Notes: generated by a model from the sequence alone, not told the origin. A stretch of DNA of 64,000 bases from Thiomicrorhabdus sp033238645 (GCA_033238645.1 BQXR01000009.1:1-64000), one strand, 5' to 3'. Positions 44,264 to 53,376 are shown, counted from the stretch's first letter. Program-made: numbers and translations.

Positions 44264-44890
44264 ATGAAACTGTTAATTTGTGATGACCACGAACTCTATC
44301 GTGATGGATTAAAACAACTACTAAGTAGCCATTTTAAAGATCAAAACCTTGAAATACATGAAGCTGCAAATATGAATAATGTTTATAACATTTGTCAGCA
44401 GCAGAGTTTTAACCTGATCCTGCTAGACCTCTCCATGCCCAATTCACTGGGTGTACTTGGTTTAAATAAGGTCAAAAAAGATATCGCCTATCCTGTTGCC
44501 ATTATCTCTGCCGATGATCGACTTGAAACCATCCAGACCGCTTTTGATCAAGGCGTATTAGGCTACATTCCAAAAACCTATAGCTCAGTACAAATACTCC
44601 GCAGTATCGAATTGATGCTTGAAGGCAAGCCAGATTTTCCTAAAAAGCTTACTCTTTGTCAAAAAGAGAAAAAGAAAACTATCTCACCTAAGCAGCGTTT
44701 AGTGCTACAGCACCTTATTGACGGCTATAGTAATCGTGAAATAGCTGAAAACCTCTACCTAAGTGAAGGTACTGTCAAGCAGTATGTGAGTGCACTTTTA
44801 ACCCATCTAAATGTAGAAAATCGTACTCAAGCCGCAATAAAAGGTCGTCGCCTACTAAAAGTAGGCTCCACAGCAAGCAGAGACAAGTAA
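44264..44890 (+). CDS. NarL/LuxR-family response regulator
   Basis: 208 residues: receiver with acidic pair CDDHE and acceptor Asp55 (LILLDLSMPN), linker, and a LuxR-type helix-turn-helix (YSNREIAENLYLSEGTVKQYV). Divergent by 185 bp from the hybrid kinase gene, so it is its probable output and a candidate regulator of the cytochrome genes. No target site could be assigned. Confidence 0.93.
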   Translation: MKLLICDDHELYRDGLKQLLSSHFKDQNLEIHEAANMNNVYNICQQQSFNLILLDLSMPNSLGVLGLNKVKKDIAYPVAIISADDRLETIQTAFDQGVLGYIPKTYSSVQILRSIELMLEGKPDFPKKLTLCQKEKKKTISPKQRLVLQHLIDGYSNREIAENLYLSEGTVKQYVSALLTHLNVENRTQAAIKGRRLLKVGSTASRDK

Positions 44891-44988
44891 AAAATAACAG
44901 CCAATCAATAACTGTTAGCTAGCATAATAGAGCCTTTTCAGGCTACAAAAGTCCTATCAATAACTCTCATCACAACAGTTAAAACCCT

Positions 44989-44994
44989 TATAAT
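44989..44994 (+). promoter_or_regulatory. -10 element for tRNA-Arg
   Basis: TATAAT, 19 bp before the tRNA 5' end; the -35 region is weak. Confidence 0.5.
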
Positions 44995-45012
44995 AGCCCT
45001 GCTTAAAATTAC

Positions 45013-45089
45013 GCGCTCGTAGCTCAGCTGGATAGAGCACTGCCCTCCGGAGGCAGGGGTCGGGGGTTCAAATCCTCTCGAGCGCACCA
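45013..45089 (+). tRNA. tRNA-Arg (anticodon CCG)
   Basis: 77 bases with CCA encoded. Acceptor GCGCTCG pairs with CGAGCGC; the anticodon stem CTGCC/GGCAG encloses CTCCGGA with anticodon CCG; the T-arm has TTCAAAT. Reads CGG codons. Confidence 0.97.
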
Positions 45090-45271
45090 TTTTTACTCTT
45101 TTATTCTGCTTTCACAGCCATATAACAAAACACATCATTTACTTCCAAACTTCATTTACCGACTTACAAACAGTTAAATGAACACACAACTATTGACAAC
45201 TTGCCTCCCCTCTTTAAGCATTTTCCTCTACAATAATCGCAATTTAAATTTTACTTTTCTGGAGACAAGCT

Positions 45272-46441
45272 TTGCTGTATCAAGGGATTGAAGACTATCA
45301 ACATGGTTCTGATAGTGCAACGGGTATTTTAATCACCAATTTAGGTACGCCTGATGCACCCACTAAAGAAGCTTTAAAACCTTATTTAAAAGAGTTTTTA
45401 ATGGATCCTCGCGTGGTTGAACCGCCACCAGCAAGATGGTTATGGCGTCTGATCCTAAACGGAATTATCTTAAACACCCGCCCAGCCAAATCAGCCGAAG
45501 CTTATGCAACTGTTTGGAATAGCGAAGGTGAGGGAGCCCCCCTACTCAATATTTCACAGCGCCAATTGAATGCTATCGCTAAGGTCGTCAAACCACAGTT
45601 TGAGGGGCGTGTTGAGTTTGCTTTAGGCATGCGTTACGGCAACCCTTCCATTGCCAGCGCACTTAAAGAACTGCAAGCCAAGGGTTGTCAACGTATTGTG
45701 GTTCTGCCACTTTACCCTCAATATGCTGCAGCTACAACCGCCTCAACCTTTGATGCCGTCACTGCTGAGTTGCAAACTTGGCGCTGGGTTCCTGAGATCC
45801 GTTTCATTAACCACTACCACCGTCACCCAGGTTATATCAAAGCATTAGCCAACAGCATCCGAGAGTACCAAGCAGAACACGGTAAACCTCAGTTATTAGT
45901 TTTGTCTTATCACGGTGTACCACAACGTTATCTAGACAATGGTGATCCTTATCACTGTGAGTGCCATGTAACCTCTCGTTTAGTGGCAGAAGAGCTTGGC
46001 TTATCTAAAGATGAGTACAAAACAACTTTTCAATCTCTATTTGGTAAAGAGGAGTGGATTAAACCTTACACAGATGCCACGCTTAAGTCTCTACCTGATC
46101 AGGGTATTAAAGATATTCAAGTCATCTGCCCAGGTTTCTCCGCTGACTGCTTAGAGACTATTGAAGAGATTGGTGAAGAGAATTGTGAATATTTTGAAGA
46201 AGCGGGAGGTGAGAAATTTGGCTTTATTCGCTGCTTAAATGACCGAAAAGATCATACCGAAGCACTGGCAGATTTAGTGCTACAACATACTCAAGGTTGG
46301 GTTGAGAGAGATGGTTTTAACGCGGTTACGGATCAAAAAGAGCGTAATACTGCAAAAGTGAACTCCAAAGCAATGGGATGCCCAGTTAAAATCACCCCTC
46401 AAAAACCTGCCAAAGGTGGATTCTTTTTCAAGATGTTATAG
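45272..46441 (+). CDS. hemH: Ferrochelatase
   Basis: 389 residues; inserts iron into protoporphyrin IX. Motifs: GILITNLGTPDAP at the start, LSYHGVPQRY with the catalytic His, CPGFSADCLETIEEI with the conserved Glu. The TTG start at 45272 has GGAG seven bases upstream and the product begins as expected. The C-terminus is extended by about 40 residues ending PAKGGFFFKML. Useful to the heme-hungry cytochrome island although separately transcribed. A C-tract-like stretch at 45537 encodes the conserved APLL motif. Confidence 0.95.
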   Translation: MLYQGIEDYQHGSDSATGILITNLGTPDAPTKEALKPYLKEFLMDPRVVEPPPARWLWRLILNGIILNTRPAKSAEAYATVWNSEGEGAPLLNISQRQLNAIAKVVKPQFEGRVEFALGMRYGNPSIASALKELQAKGCQRIVVLPLYPQYAAATTASTFDAVTAELQTWRWVPEIRFINHYHRHPGYIKALANSIREYQAEHGKPQLLVLSYHGVPQRYLDNGDPYHCECHVTSRLVAEELGLSKDEYKTTFQSLFGKEEWIKPYTDATLKSLPDQGIKDIQVICPGFSADCLETIEEIGEENCEYFEEAGGEKFGFIRCLNDRKDHTEALADLVLQHTQGWVERDGFNAVTDQKERNTAKVNSKAMGCPVKITPQKPAKGGFFFKML

Positions 46442-46446
46442 AAACT

Positions 46447-47172
46447 CTATAAACTACGCCCACCCTCTAAAGGTAGAATTGTTCCCGTTGTATAGGCACT
46501 ATTCATCAAATACTGCACCGCTTGCCAAACCACTTGCGGCCCAGGCTCAATGCCTAAAGCTGACTGTGCCAAACGCTTCTGTTTATACTCCTCACTATCA
46601 CCCTCGTTAAACATAATCAACGCGGGCGCTATGTCATTAACCTTTATTTCTGGCGCTAGCTTTTTGGCAAACCCTTTCATCATCGTTTGCATCGCAGCCT
46701 TGCTCGATAGATAGACAATATGCTCAGCTGAAACACGGTTAACACTGCAATCTGATAGAGAGATAATATCTTTTAAAGGACTTGATGATTGCTTTAACAG
46801 CGGTGTCAATTGTGCATTCAGAGTAAAAGGCACTTGCACATGCAGTTGAAAAAGTGACTGAAAGTCAGCCGTGCTCTCCAACTGATCATCTGGTAACCAC
46901 AAAGAGGCATTGTGAATAATACAACGTAAACTCGAAACTTGGCTTTGAACAGTTTCAACTAAACTTGGCAAACTATCCGAGTGCGTAAAATCGGTTTGTA
47001 GCGCTAAAGCCCCCAAAGAGATTAGCTCCTCAACCTGAGGACGTGGTGTACGGTAGGTAAAGATCACAGGGTACTCGGCCTGTTGCAGAAACTGCTTAGC
47101 TAAATGATAACCAACTCGTTGGCCTGCACCCGTAATCAATATTGCATTTTGCAGTTTTTCCACCAGACTCAT
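46447..47172 (-). CDS. folM: Dihydromonapterin reductase FolM (short-chain dehydrogenase)
   Basis: About 241 residues, SDR fold: ILITGAGQRVGYHLA binds NADPH, HNASLWLPDD is the NNAG-type segment, and the catalytic pair is Tyr-x3-Lys in IVYLSSKAA. It matches FolM along its length, including KVNDIAPALIMFNE and PLEGGRSL. FolM makes tetrahydromonapterin and has minor dihydrofolate reductase activity. I use the ATG at 47172 over a TTG 21 bases upstream. Confidence 0.88.
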   Translation of the reverse strand: MSLVEKLQNAILITGAGQRVGYHLAKQFLQQAEYPVIFTYRTPRPQVEELISLGALALQTDFTHSDSLPSLVETVQSQVSSLRCIIHNASLWLPDDQLESTADFQSLFQLHVQVPFTLNAQLTPLLKQSSSPLKDIISLSDCSVNRVSAEHIVYLSSKAAMQTMMKGFAKKLAPEIKVNDIAPALIMFNEGDSEEYKQKRLAQSALGIEPGPQVVWQAVQYLMNSAYTTGTILPLEGGRSL

Positions 47173-47242
47173 CCCATACAAATAGTAGACCAAAATTGGC
47201 CTTTATTGTAACTCAGGTAAGCCATTTAAAGCTCGACAAAAT

Positions 47243-47261
47243 ATTTTGAGCAGGGGGGGGG
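47243..47261 (-). repeat. C-tract repeat copy 6
   Basis: ATTTTGAGCA followed by G9. Intergenic, between folM and the CWC gene. Confidence 0.8.
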
Positions 47262-47290
47262 ATAACCACGAAGACTATTTCAAGATAATC

Positions 47291-47515
47291 TTAAGAAGGG
47301 CTTGAAGAAACTTTTTTTACAAAAGTGATCTGATCATTTTTAAATGCTTGAATACAGTTAAAACAGATACAGGCTTTGAGCCTGCTCTTCTCTGGTAATA
47401 AATCTCGCAATGCTTGCGGGACTCGAGCCTGAAAACACCAGCAACTCTCAGCAGTAGAGACTTCACATAAATTGGCTTGCTGGCAAAATGGACAGCGTGT
47501 TTGAGAATCAGACAT
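47291..47515 (-). CDS. Cysteine-rich CWC-family protein
   Basis: 74 residues with paired cysteines RCPFCQQ, ESCWCFQ and CICFNCIQ, fitting the small cysteine-rich CWC family and probably binding zinc. It overlaps the exonuclease gene by eight bases, so the two are co-translated. Function unknown. Confidence 0.85.
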   Translation of the reverse strand: MSDSQTRCPFCQQANLCEVSTAESCWCFQARVPQALRDLLPEKSRLKACICFNCIQAFKNDQITFVKKVSSSPS

Positions 47516-48023
47516 GCCTTGCAGGGCTTGTTGTTAGAGCAGCTGTTTTGACAAAGGTCTCTTGGATCAAGGCAGCATCAAAACTGGCTCTATGGCGATT
47601 GCCCTCTTTTTGAGCCTCAAGCTCATCTTTAACCGCATGCCAGATCTCCATCTGCGGCTCTTTTAAAATCATCTCTAAAGAACTCACCGAAAAGTACATC
47701 TGTTTATGCGCTGAGAAGTAGAGCTGTTTAATCCAGGTTGAATCAACCACCCAACCATCCGTGTAGACGGTCTCACCCTCTAAAAAAGTATTTAACTCCT
47801 CAGCAACAACGTGCAGAGGTTTACCATGCTTCTCTAAGATCTCTCTTGAGATATGGTGTACTTTTTCTGCCCCCTCATCCCAAAAAACCCACTCCTCAGC
47901 AGGCAGAATCAAACTACAGTAACGATCTCCATTACTTCTTACCACACCAATTTCAATCGGGTAGGAATGCGGGCCAAATCCAGATGCCTCAACATCGACG
48001 ATACTTGGAACACCTCTAAACAT
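47508..48023 (-). CDS. DEDDh-family 3'-5' exonuclease-like protein
   Basis: 171 residues from an ATG preceded by AGAGGTGACT; an upstream in-frame start would add 12 residues without a ribosome site. Acidic motif VDVEASGFG (DxE), a middle Asp in VYTDGWVVDS, and the final HRASFDAALI (H-x4-D) give the DEDDh set. Resembles short RNase T/DnaQ-type exonucleases. Substrate is not evident. Confidence 0.82.
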   Translation of the reverse strand: MFRGVPSIVDVEASGFGPHSYPIEIGVVRSNGDRYCSLILPAEEWVFWDEGAEKVHHISREILEKHGKPLHVVAEELNTFLEGETVYTDGWVVDSTWIKQLYFSAHKQMYFSVSSLEMILKEPQMEIWHAVKDELEAQKEGNRHRASFDAALIQETFVKTAALTTSPARHV

Positions 48024-48154
48024 AGTCACCTCTAACAAACAGACTTTAAACTTGCGCATAGCCTAACAGCTCTCACTTTAACGAGCCAGAGTGACAAAGG
48101 GTTTTACCTACGAATATTGATAACAATCAAGAGATGTATCACAAATGGAGATAT

Positions 48155-49339
48155 TTAACGTTCAATGCGCCCTGCTAAAGCACCTGCAATCAGCACAAAC
48201 GCTGCGGCAGTAAATAGACACGCTTCCATACCTGCCACTTGATAGACATAACCCGACAGTAGCGTGCCGACTAAACGCCCTGCCGCATTGGCCATATAGT
48301 AAAAACCAACATCTTTAGAGGTTCCATCGGCATCGGCATAAGAGACAATTAGGTAGGAGTGTACAGCGGAGTTTAGAGCGAAAATAATCCCAAATATAAT
48401 CAGGCCAACGAGAAGAATCCATTGCGGTTCATAAGCCAACGTTAAACCCATTATGCTGGGAATACCCGCTAATGCAAATGCCAGTAACATCGCGGTTCTG
48501 GCCGTTGGCGGCTCACCATTTTTAAGCCCTGTCAGCTTTGGTGTAAAGGCTTGAACCAAACCATAACCGATTATCCATACGGCCATATAGATTCCAATTT
48601 CAGTGTGCTCCCAGCCTAAGACACTGGCTAGATAGACCGGTAACGCTACGACAAACCAGACATCTCGTGCACCAAATAGAAAGAAGCGTGCGGCAGATAA
48701 ACCGTTAATTGCGGGACTTTTAGAGAAGATCTCAGAAAACTTGGATTTACTCTTTGCCTTGCCTAGATTGCTATCTAAGAACAGCATAGAGATAAACAAA
48801 GCAATCGAGAGCATACCCGCCATTAAATACAACGCATCTTGAAAGCCGACCGTTGCCAATAAAAAAGCACCTAGAAAGAAACCAACACCTTTCAGTGTGT
48901 TTTTTGACCCCGTTAGCAGTGCCACCCAGTGATAGAGCTTGTTCTCAGAGCCATCCGCGCTCTGGGCTAAACTTTTGATACTGCTTTTGGCACTCATTTT
49001 ATTCAGATCTTTGGCAATACCCGATAGTGCCTGAGCAAACATCACAAAACCAACGGTTAACCAATCAGGATTAACCGCTAACATTAACAATGAAATAACC
49101 TGCAAAAACAGCCCTAAGTCCATTGTCACCTTGAGCCCAAGCCTAGCACCAAACCATCCTCCAAAAAGATTGGTGACCACACCAAAGAACTCATAAAAGA
49201 CAAATAACATGGCCAGCTCTAAAGGGCTAAAACCTTGCTGATAGAAAAACAGCAGTACCAACATGCGCAAGGCACCGTCTGTCAGGGTAAAGGTCCAATA
49301 GTTAGCGGTTACTAAGGCATATTGTTGAATAGCGGTCAT
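48155..49339 (-). CDS. arsJ: Organoarsenical efflux MFS transporter ArsJ
   Basis: 394 residues, 12 membrane helices. The segment ALSGIAKDLNKMSAKSSIK is the ArsJ signature. ArsJ exports 1-arseno-3-phosphoglycerate, made when GAPDH uses arsenate in place of phosphate. The next gene upstream on the same strand is a GAPDH, the standard partner. No arsR or arsC is present in the window. Confidence 0.93.
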   Translation of the reverse strand: MTAIQQYALVTANYWTFTLTDGALRMLVLLFFYQQGFSPLELAMLFVFYEFFGVVTNLFGGWFGARLGLKVTMDLGLFLQVISLLMLAVNPDWLTVGFVMFAQALSGIAKDLNKMSAKSSIKSLAQSADGSENKLYHWVALLTGSKNTLKGVGFFLGAFLLATVGFQDALYLMAGMLSIALFISMLFLDSNLGKAKSKSKFSEIFSKSPAINGLSAARFFLFGARDVWFVVALPVYLASVLGWEHTEIGIYMAVWIIGYGLVQAFTPKLTGLKNGEPPTARTAMLLAFALAGIPSIMGLTLAYEPQWILLVGLIIFGIIFALNSAVHSYLIVSYADADGTSKDVGFYYMANAAGRLVGTLLSGYVYQVAGMEACLFTAAAFVLIAGALAGRIER

Positions 49340-49440
49340 TTAAAGGAATCTCAATCGGCTTAAGGAATTTAAGCTGTTTAAAGTATATTTAAAGTAAATA
49401 AAGACGTGTATTTAAAACACTTGGAAGGTGATCTTTCAAT

Positions 49441-49470
49441 TTGAGCAGAGGGAGCCCCCCCTACTCAAAA
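49441..49470. repeat. C-tract repeat copy 7, palindromic form
   Basis: TTGAGCAGAGGG is followed after AGC by CCCCCCTACTCAAAA, so a variant copy faces a degenerate inverse copy. It lies 23 bp past the gapdh stop and may act as a weak hairpin terminator. Confidence 0.6.
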
Positions 49471-49492
49471 TACTTACACAATTGTCAGGCAC

Positions 49493-50527
49493 TTATTGAG
49501 GAGGGTTATTTGCTTCAAGTGATTGGTTTAGCTTACCAGCCTTAACAGCTAACTCCATCATTCGTGCCACATAGCCTATCTCATTATCATACCAAGCCAA
49601 CACTTTAAGCTGTGTACCGCCCACCACCATAGTAGATAGTGCATCAATGACCGATGAACAGAGTTCTCCCTCATAATCCACCGAAACGAGAGGACGAGTT
49701 TCATAGCCTAGAACACCTTCTAGATAAGTTTCAGAGGCGGCTTTAAAAAGTGCATTCACCTCTTCAGCTGTTGTCTCACGGTGCATCTCTAATACCAAAT
49801 CGGTTAAAGAAGCATTCATTAGAGGCACACGAACCGCTAACCCATTAATCAAACCATTCAACTCAGGAAAGATGCTTCCAATTGCTTTAGCAGAGCCTGT
49901 TGACGTTGGGATCAGCGACTCAAAACCAGCACGGGCTCGACGTAAATCTTTGTGACCATGATCTACTATTTTCTGCGTATTGGTACGATCATGAATAGAG
50001 GTCATCATACCGTGCTTGATACCGATCTTCTCTTGCAAGACTTTGATCACAGGTGCAATACAGTTAGTCGTGCAAGATGCTGCGGTAATAATAGGGTCTT
50101 TACCGGCTTCAAAAAGATGGTCATTAACGCCCATGACAATATTCTTAACGCCATCACTCATCGGTGCCGCGACAATGACCTGCTTCACACCCTGATCTAA
50201 ATAGGCTTGCAAGCTCTCTTGAGTTCTAAAAACACCCGTTGATTCAATAACCAGATCCACCTCTAAAGCGCCCCAGTTGGTTGCTGCAATATCTTGGTTC
50301 TGAGAGTAACTAATCGCATGGCCATTAATAACAATTTGATCGGCATCTTCAACGGCTTCATGGTGCCAGCGACCGTGCGCCGAATCAAAATTTAATAAGT
50401 GTGCCGAGCCGTAAGCATCGGTAGACGTCTCATTAATATGGACAATCTCTATCTCAGGCCAGTCATAAGCGACTCTTAGGGCTAAACGCCCCATTCGACC
50501 AAAACCATTAATAGCTACTTTTATCAT
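49493..50527 (-). CDS. gapdh: Glyceraldehyde-3-phosphate dehydrogenase, arsenate-resistance type
   Basis: 344 residues from the ATG at 50527. NAD-binding INGFGRMGR, catalytic Cys in AASCTTNCIAPV, His in SIHDRTNTQKIVDHGHKD region, and WYDNEIGY near the end. Its tandem position with arsJ indicates the arsenate route, where it forms 1-arseno-3-phosphoglycerate. It could serve glycolysis as well, but no glycolytic gene is adjacent. Confidence 0.93.
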   Translation of the reverse strand: MIKVAINGFGRMGRLALRVAYDWPEIEIVHINETSTDAYGSAHLLNFDSAHGRWHHEAVEDADQIVINGHAISYSQNQDIAATNWGALEVDLVIESTGVFRTQESLQAYLDQGVKQVIVAAPMSDGVKNIVMGVNDHLFEAGKDPIITAASCTTNCIAPVIKVLQEKIGIKHGMMTSIHDRTNTQKIVDHGHKDLRRARAGFESLIPTSTGSAKAIGSIFPELNGLINGLAVRVPLMNASLTDLVLEMHRETTAEEVNALFKAASETYLEGVLGYETRPLVSVDYEGELCSSVIDALSTMVVGGTQLKVLAWYDNEIGYVARMMELAVKAGKLNQSLEANNPPQ

Positions 50528-50872
50528 CACTCTCAACCATGTTTTTATTCAAATCGAGCATATCCTAACGTGTTTAAATATCATTTAAATGACAATTTTA
50601 TTAAAACTCCTCATGATTTTACTTATTAATGGACAAGTATTTTAGATAAGACAAGCATTGAGCGAATACCTGACTAAAAATAATCTATACAAATATCCAT
50701 ATAGGGCACTTCACATCAATTAACCTAGATTGTCAGCTTGATGTTTGAGCATTTATTCACCACTTCACAAACCAATTAATATTAGATTTCACTTAATAGC
50801 GATTTAGATTTTATATATAATATTGTGTTTCGCAAATGCGTACTCAGTTAAGTGAACGTCAGGAACCCCTAA
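50528..50872. other. Divergent intergenic region between gapdh and mqo
   Basis: 345 bp, AT-rich, no supported gene. Holds a promoter for mqo near its right end and presumably the arsenic operon promoter at its left; I found no clear ArsR palindrome. Confidence 0.6.
50793..50821 (+). promoter_or_regulatory. Promoter for mqo
   Basis: TTAATA and TATAAT spaced 17 bp, about 50 bp before the start codon. Confidence 0.5.
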
Positions 50873-52216
50873 ATGAATAATCGTATGTTTGATGTCGTCA
50901 TTGTTGGCGGTGGAATTTCAGGCTGTGCTTTAACCCATCTACTGTCTAGGTACACCGGTGTTAAGTCTATCGCAGTGCTTGAAAAATATGGCTCGCTTGC
51001 TCCGCTTAACTCCAATGCTCGCGCAAATAGTCAAACGTTACACTGTGGTGATATTGAAACCAACTATAAGCTAGAAAAAGCCAAGCTGGTTAAGCGCCAA
51101 GCGAACATGTTGGTGAATTATGCTAAAACACTTGAGAACAACGATTTTCTATTCAAATTCCCTAAGATGATTCTTGCCGTTGGTGACGATGAGTGTGATC
51201 GTTTAGAGCAGCGCTTCCATGAATTTTCCGAAGACTTCCCTTATATGGAACTTTGGGATGCAGAACGTATTGCCGAAGTAGAACCTGCCGTTGCGCTCAT
51301 TGATGGCAAACCTCGTCCTGAAAAGATCCTCGCTTCTGGTTGTACCGATGAGTACTGTGCAGTGAACTTTGGTAACTTATCAAAGTCATTTATAACCAGC
51401 GCACGTAAAACCAATACTGAGATCAATGTCTCTTTGAGCTCTGAAGTCGAAAAAATCAGTAAGTTTGATGATCACTATGAGCTCAACACCTCGCAAGGCA
51501 CCTTTATGGCAAAGTTTGTCGTGGTCTCTGCGGGTGCGCACAGTTTATTACTGGCAAACCAGTTAGGCCACGGCATGGATCTATCGATACTACCTATGGC
51601 GGGTAGCTTCTACTATGTTCCTAAGGTACTAAACGGTAAGGTTTATACCATGCAAAACGACAAACTACCATTTGCCGCACTGCATGGTGATCCAGACCTC
51701 GTTGAGATGGGCAAAACCCGTTTAGGGCCAACGGCTCTAATGATGCCAAAACTAGAGCGTTATACAGGTGGTACTTACCTAGACTTCTGGAGAAGCTTAA
51801 AGCTGGATGGTAAAGTGATTCGTGTTTTCTGGGATCTTATGAAAGATAGCACCATCCGTAACTACATCTTCCGTAACTTTGCATTTGAAATCCCTATCGT
51901 GCGCCAAAAACTTTTTGCTAAAGATGCTCAAAAAATTATCCCAAGCTTAAAGTCAGAAGACCTTCAGTATGCGGATGGCATTGGGGGCTTACGTCCACAA
52001 GTCATCAATAAAACAAAGATGATACTTCAGTTAGGTGAAGCCAGCATACACCCAGAAAATGAAAATCTAATTTTCAATATGACCCCTTCACCAGGGGCGA
52101 CTACCTGCTTAGGAAATGCTTATCGTGATGCAAAAGTGATTGCTGAACGCCTAGGGGTTGATATAGATCTTGAGCAGCTCGCCAATGATCTATTAGATGG
52201 CAAAGACTTTGACTAA
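50873..52216 (+). CDS. mqo: Malate:quinone oxidoreductase, Helicobacter/Campylobacter type
   Basis: 447-residue FAD enzyme oxidising malate and passing electrons to quinone at the membrane. VVIVGGGISGCAL binds FAD; NARANSQTLHCGDIETNY, FAALHGDPD, GPTALMMPKLER and NMTPSPGATTCL match the epsilonproteobacterial Mqo, which is distant from the E. coli Mqo. Start preceded by AGGAA. It might instead be annotated as a generic FAD oxidoreductase, but the motif set is specific. Confidence 0.87.
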   Translation: MNNRMFDVVIVGGGISGCALTHLLSRYTGVKSIAVLEKYGSLAPLNSNARANSQTLHCGDIETNYKLEKAKLVKRQANMLVNYAKTLENNDFLFKFPKMILAVGDDECDRLEQRFHEFSEDFPYMELWDAERIAEVEPAVALIDGKPRPEKILASGCTDEYCAVNFGNLSKSFITSARKTNTEINVSLSSEVEKISKFDDHYELNTSQGTFMAKFVVVSAGAHSLLLANQLGHGMDLSILPMAGSFYYVPKVLNGKVYTMQNDKLPFAALHGDPDLVEMGKTRLGPTALMMPKLERYTGGTYLDFWRSLKLDGKVIRVFWDLMKDSTIRNYIFRNFAFEIPIVRQKLFAKDAQKIIPSLKSEDLQYADGIGGLRPQVINKTKMILQLGEASIHPENENLIFNMTPSPGATTCLGNAYRDAKVIAERLGVDIDLEQLANDLLDGKDFD

Positions 52217-52264
52217 TCCTCTTTAGGATTCAGTCATTCGTCAACGTCCACGCTTTCCCAACCC

Positions 52265-53353
52265 ATGACAAATACTCAACCACTATCCGTCCACCTCATC
52301 ACAGGCCTGCTCGGGAGTGGCAAAACCACCGCTCTTAAACAACTCATTGCCCAAAAACCTCAGGATGAAAACTGGGGTTTTATTATCAATGAATTTGGTG
52401 ATATTGATATCGATGCTGCCACCCTCTCACAAAGTAACACTGACAACCCTGTTCTATCTGTTTCAGGGGGTTGTGTCTGCTGTACGGCTCAACATGGTTT
52501 AAGCCAAGCAATCAACCAACTACTCACCCAACAGACCGATGACAATTGCCTAACACGCCTATGGATTGAACCAACAGGCCTAGGTCATCCTGCTAAGATC
52601 ATTGATACACTGACTCGCAGCCCTTTTGCCCAGCCACTGTCCCTACAGAAAATTGTCTGTGTTATTACAGCACAGCAGCTCACTGAAGAGCGTTGGCAAA
52701 AATCTGCGGTGATGCGAGATCTTGTCACCCTCTCAGATATTATTCTGCTCAATAAAGATGATACCTGTTCTAAGAATGAAGCCAAACAAGCAATTCAACT
52801 ATTAGAAAATCTCTACCCGCCAAAACAGGTGGTCATCAAAACAGTACAGAGTCAGGTAGAGCTCACAACACTATTACAACCCCCCCCTGCTCAAAAACTG
52901 ACGTTGCTCTCCTCTTTAAAGCACAAAGCACCGCTAGGTGAACAAGTGCACTTAGAGCAAGTGAAGCAAGTTTCCAAAACTATTCATTCAACCCTGCCCT
53001 GTGTACAACGCTGCATGCAACAAACTAATCCTGACACAGGAGTCATGACCTCTATCGGCTGGATATTTGATGCCAGCGTGCAGTTTAATCGCAATCAACT
53101 TAAACATTTTTTTGAAATATTGAGTCCTGTTCTGAGCCGAGCCAAGGGCATTCTAAAAACGGGTAATGAGTGGCAACTGATCAACTGGAGTAAAAATGGT
53201 GAACAAACGCAACTAACTTTTGAAGACATCGCTTGGCGACAAGACAGTCGCTTAGAGTGTCTTTTTAATACAGATACCCCAGATAAAAACCAACTTAAGA
53301 CAGATAATACCATTGAAGCTCAACTGCTTAGTTGCATCTCAAAACACTCGTAA
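52265..53353 (+). CDS. COG0523/CobW-family metal-chaperone GTPase
   Basis: 362 residues. Walker A GLLGSGKT (residues 14-21), metal site Cys70-Val-Cys72-Cys73 in SGGCVCC, and EPTGLGHPAKI as motif III. COG0523 GTPases deliver zinc, cobalt or iron. The adjacent folE2, a classic zinc-sparing enzyme, points to zinc. The linker between GTPase and C-terminal domain contains C-tract repeat copy 8, encoding QPPPAQK. Confidence 0.9.
   Translation: MTNTQPLSVHLITGLLGSGKTTALKQLIAQKPQDENWGFIINEFGDIDIDAATLSQSNTDNPVLSVSGGCVCCTAQHGLSQAINQLLTQQTDDNCLTRLWIEPTGLGHPAKIIDTLTRSPFAQPLSLQKIVCVITAQQLTEERWQKSAVMRDLVTLSDIILLNKDDTCSKNEAKQAIQLLENLYPPKQVVIKTVQSQVELTTLLQPPPAQKLTLLSSLKHKAPLGEQVHLEQVKQVSKTIHSTLPCVQRCMQQTNPDTGVMTSIGWIFDASVQFNRNQLKHFFEILSPVLSRAKGILKTGNEWQLINWSKNGEQTQLTFEDIAWRQDSRLECLFNTDTPDKNQLKTDNTIEAQLLSCISKHS
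52880..52897 (+). repeat. C-tract repeat copy 8, inside the COG0523 gene
   Basis: C8 then TGCTCAAAAA, in a variable linker of the protein. Confidence 0.75.
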
Positions 53354-53376
53354 TATCACCTACAGTCTCAACGATC

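Noticed and set aside
45193..45234. TTGACA ... TACAAT promoter for hemH
   Set aside because: The two hexamers are about 30 bp apart, too far for a sigma-70 promoter.
45537..45550. CCCCCCTACTCAAT in hemH as a repeat copy
   Set aside because: It encodes the conserved ferrochelatase APLL motif, so coincidence is likely; kept out of the repeat list.
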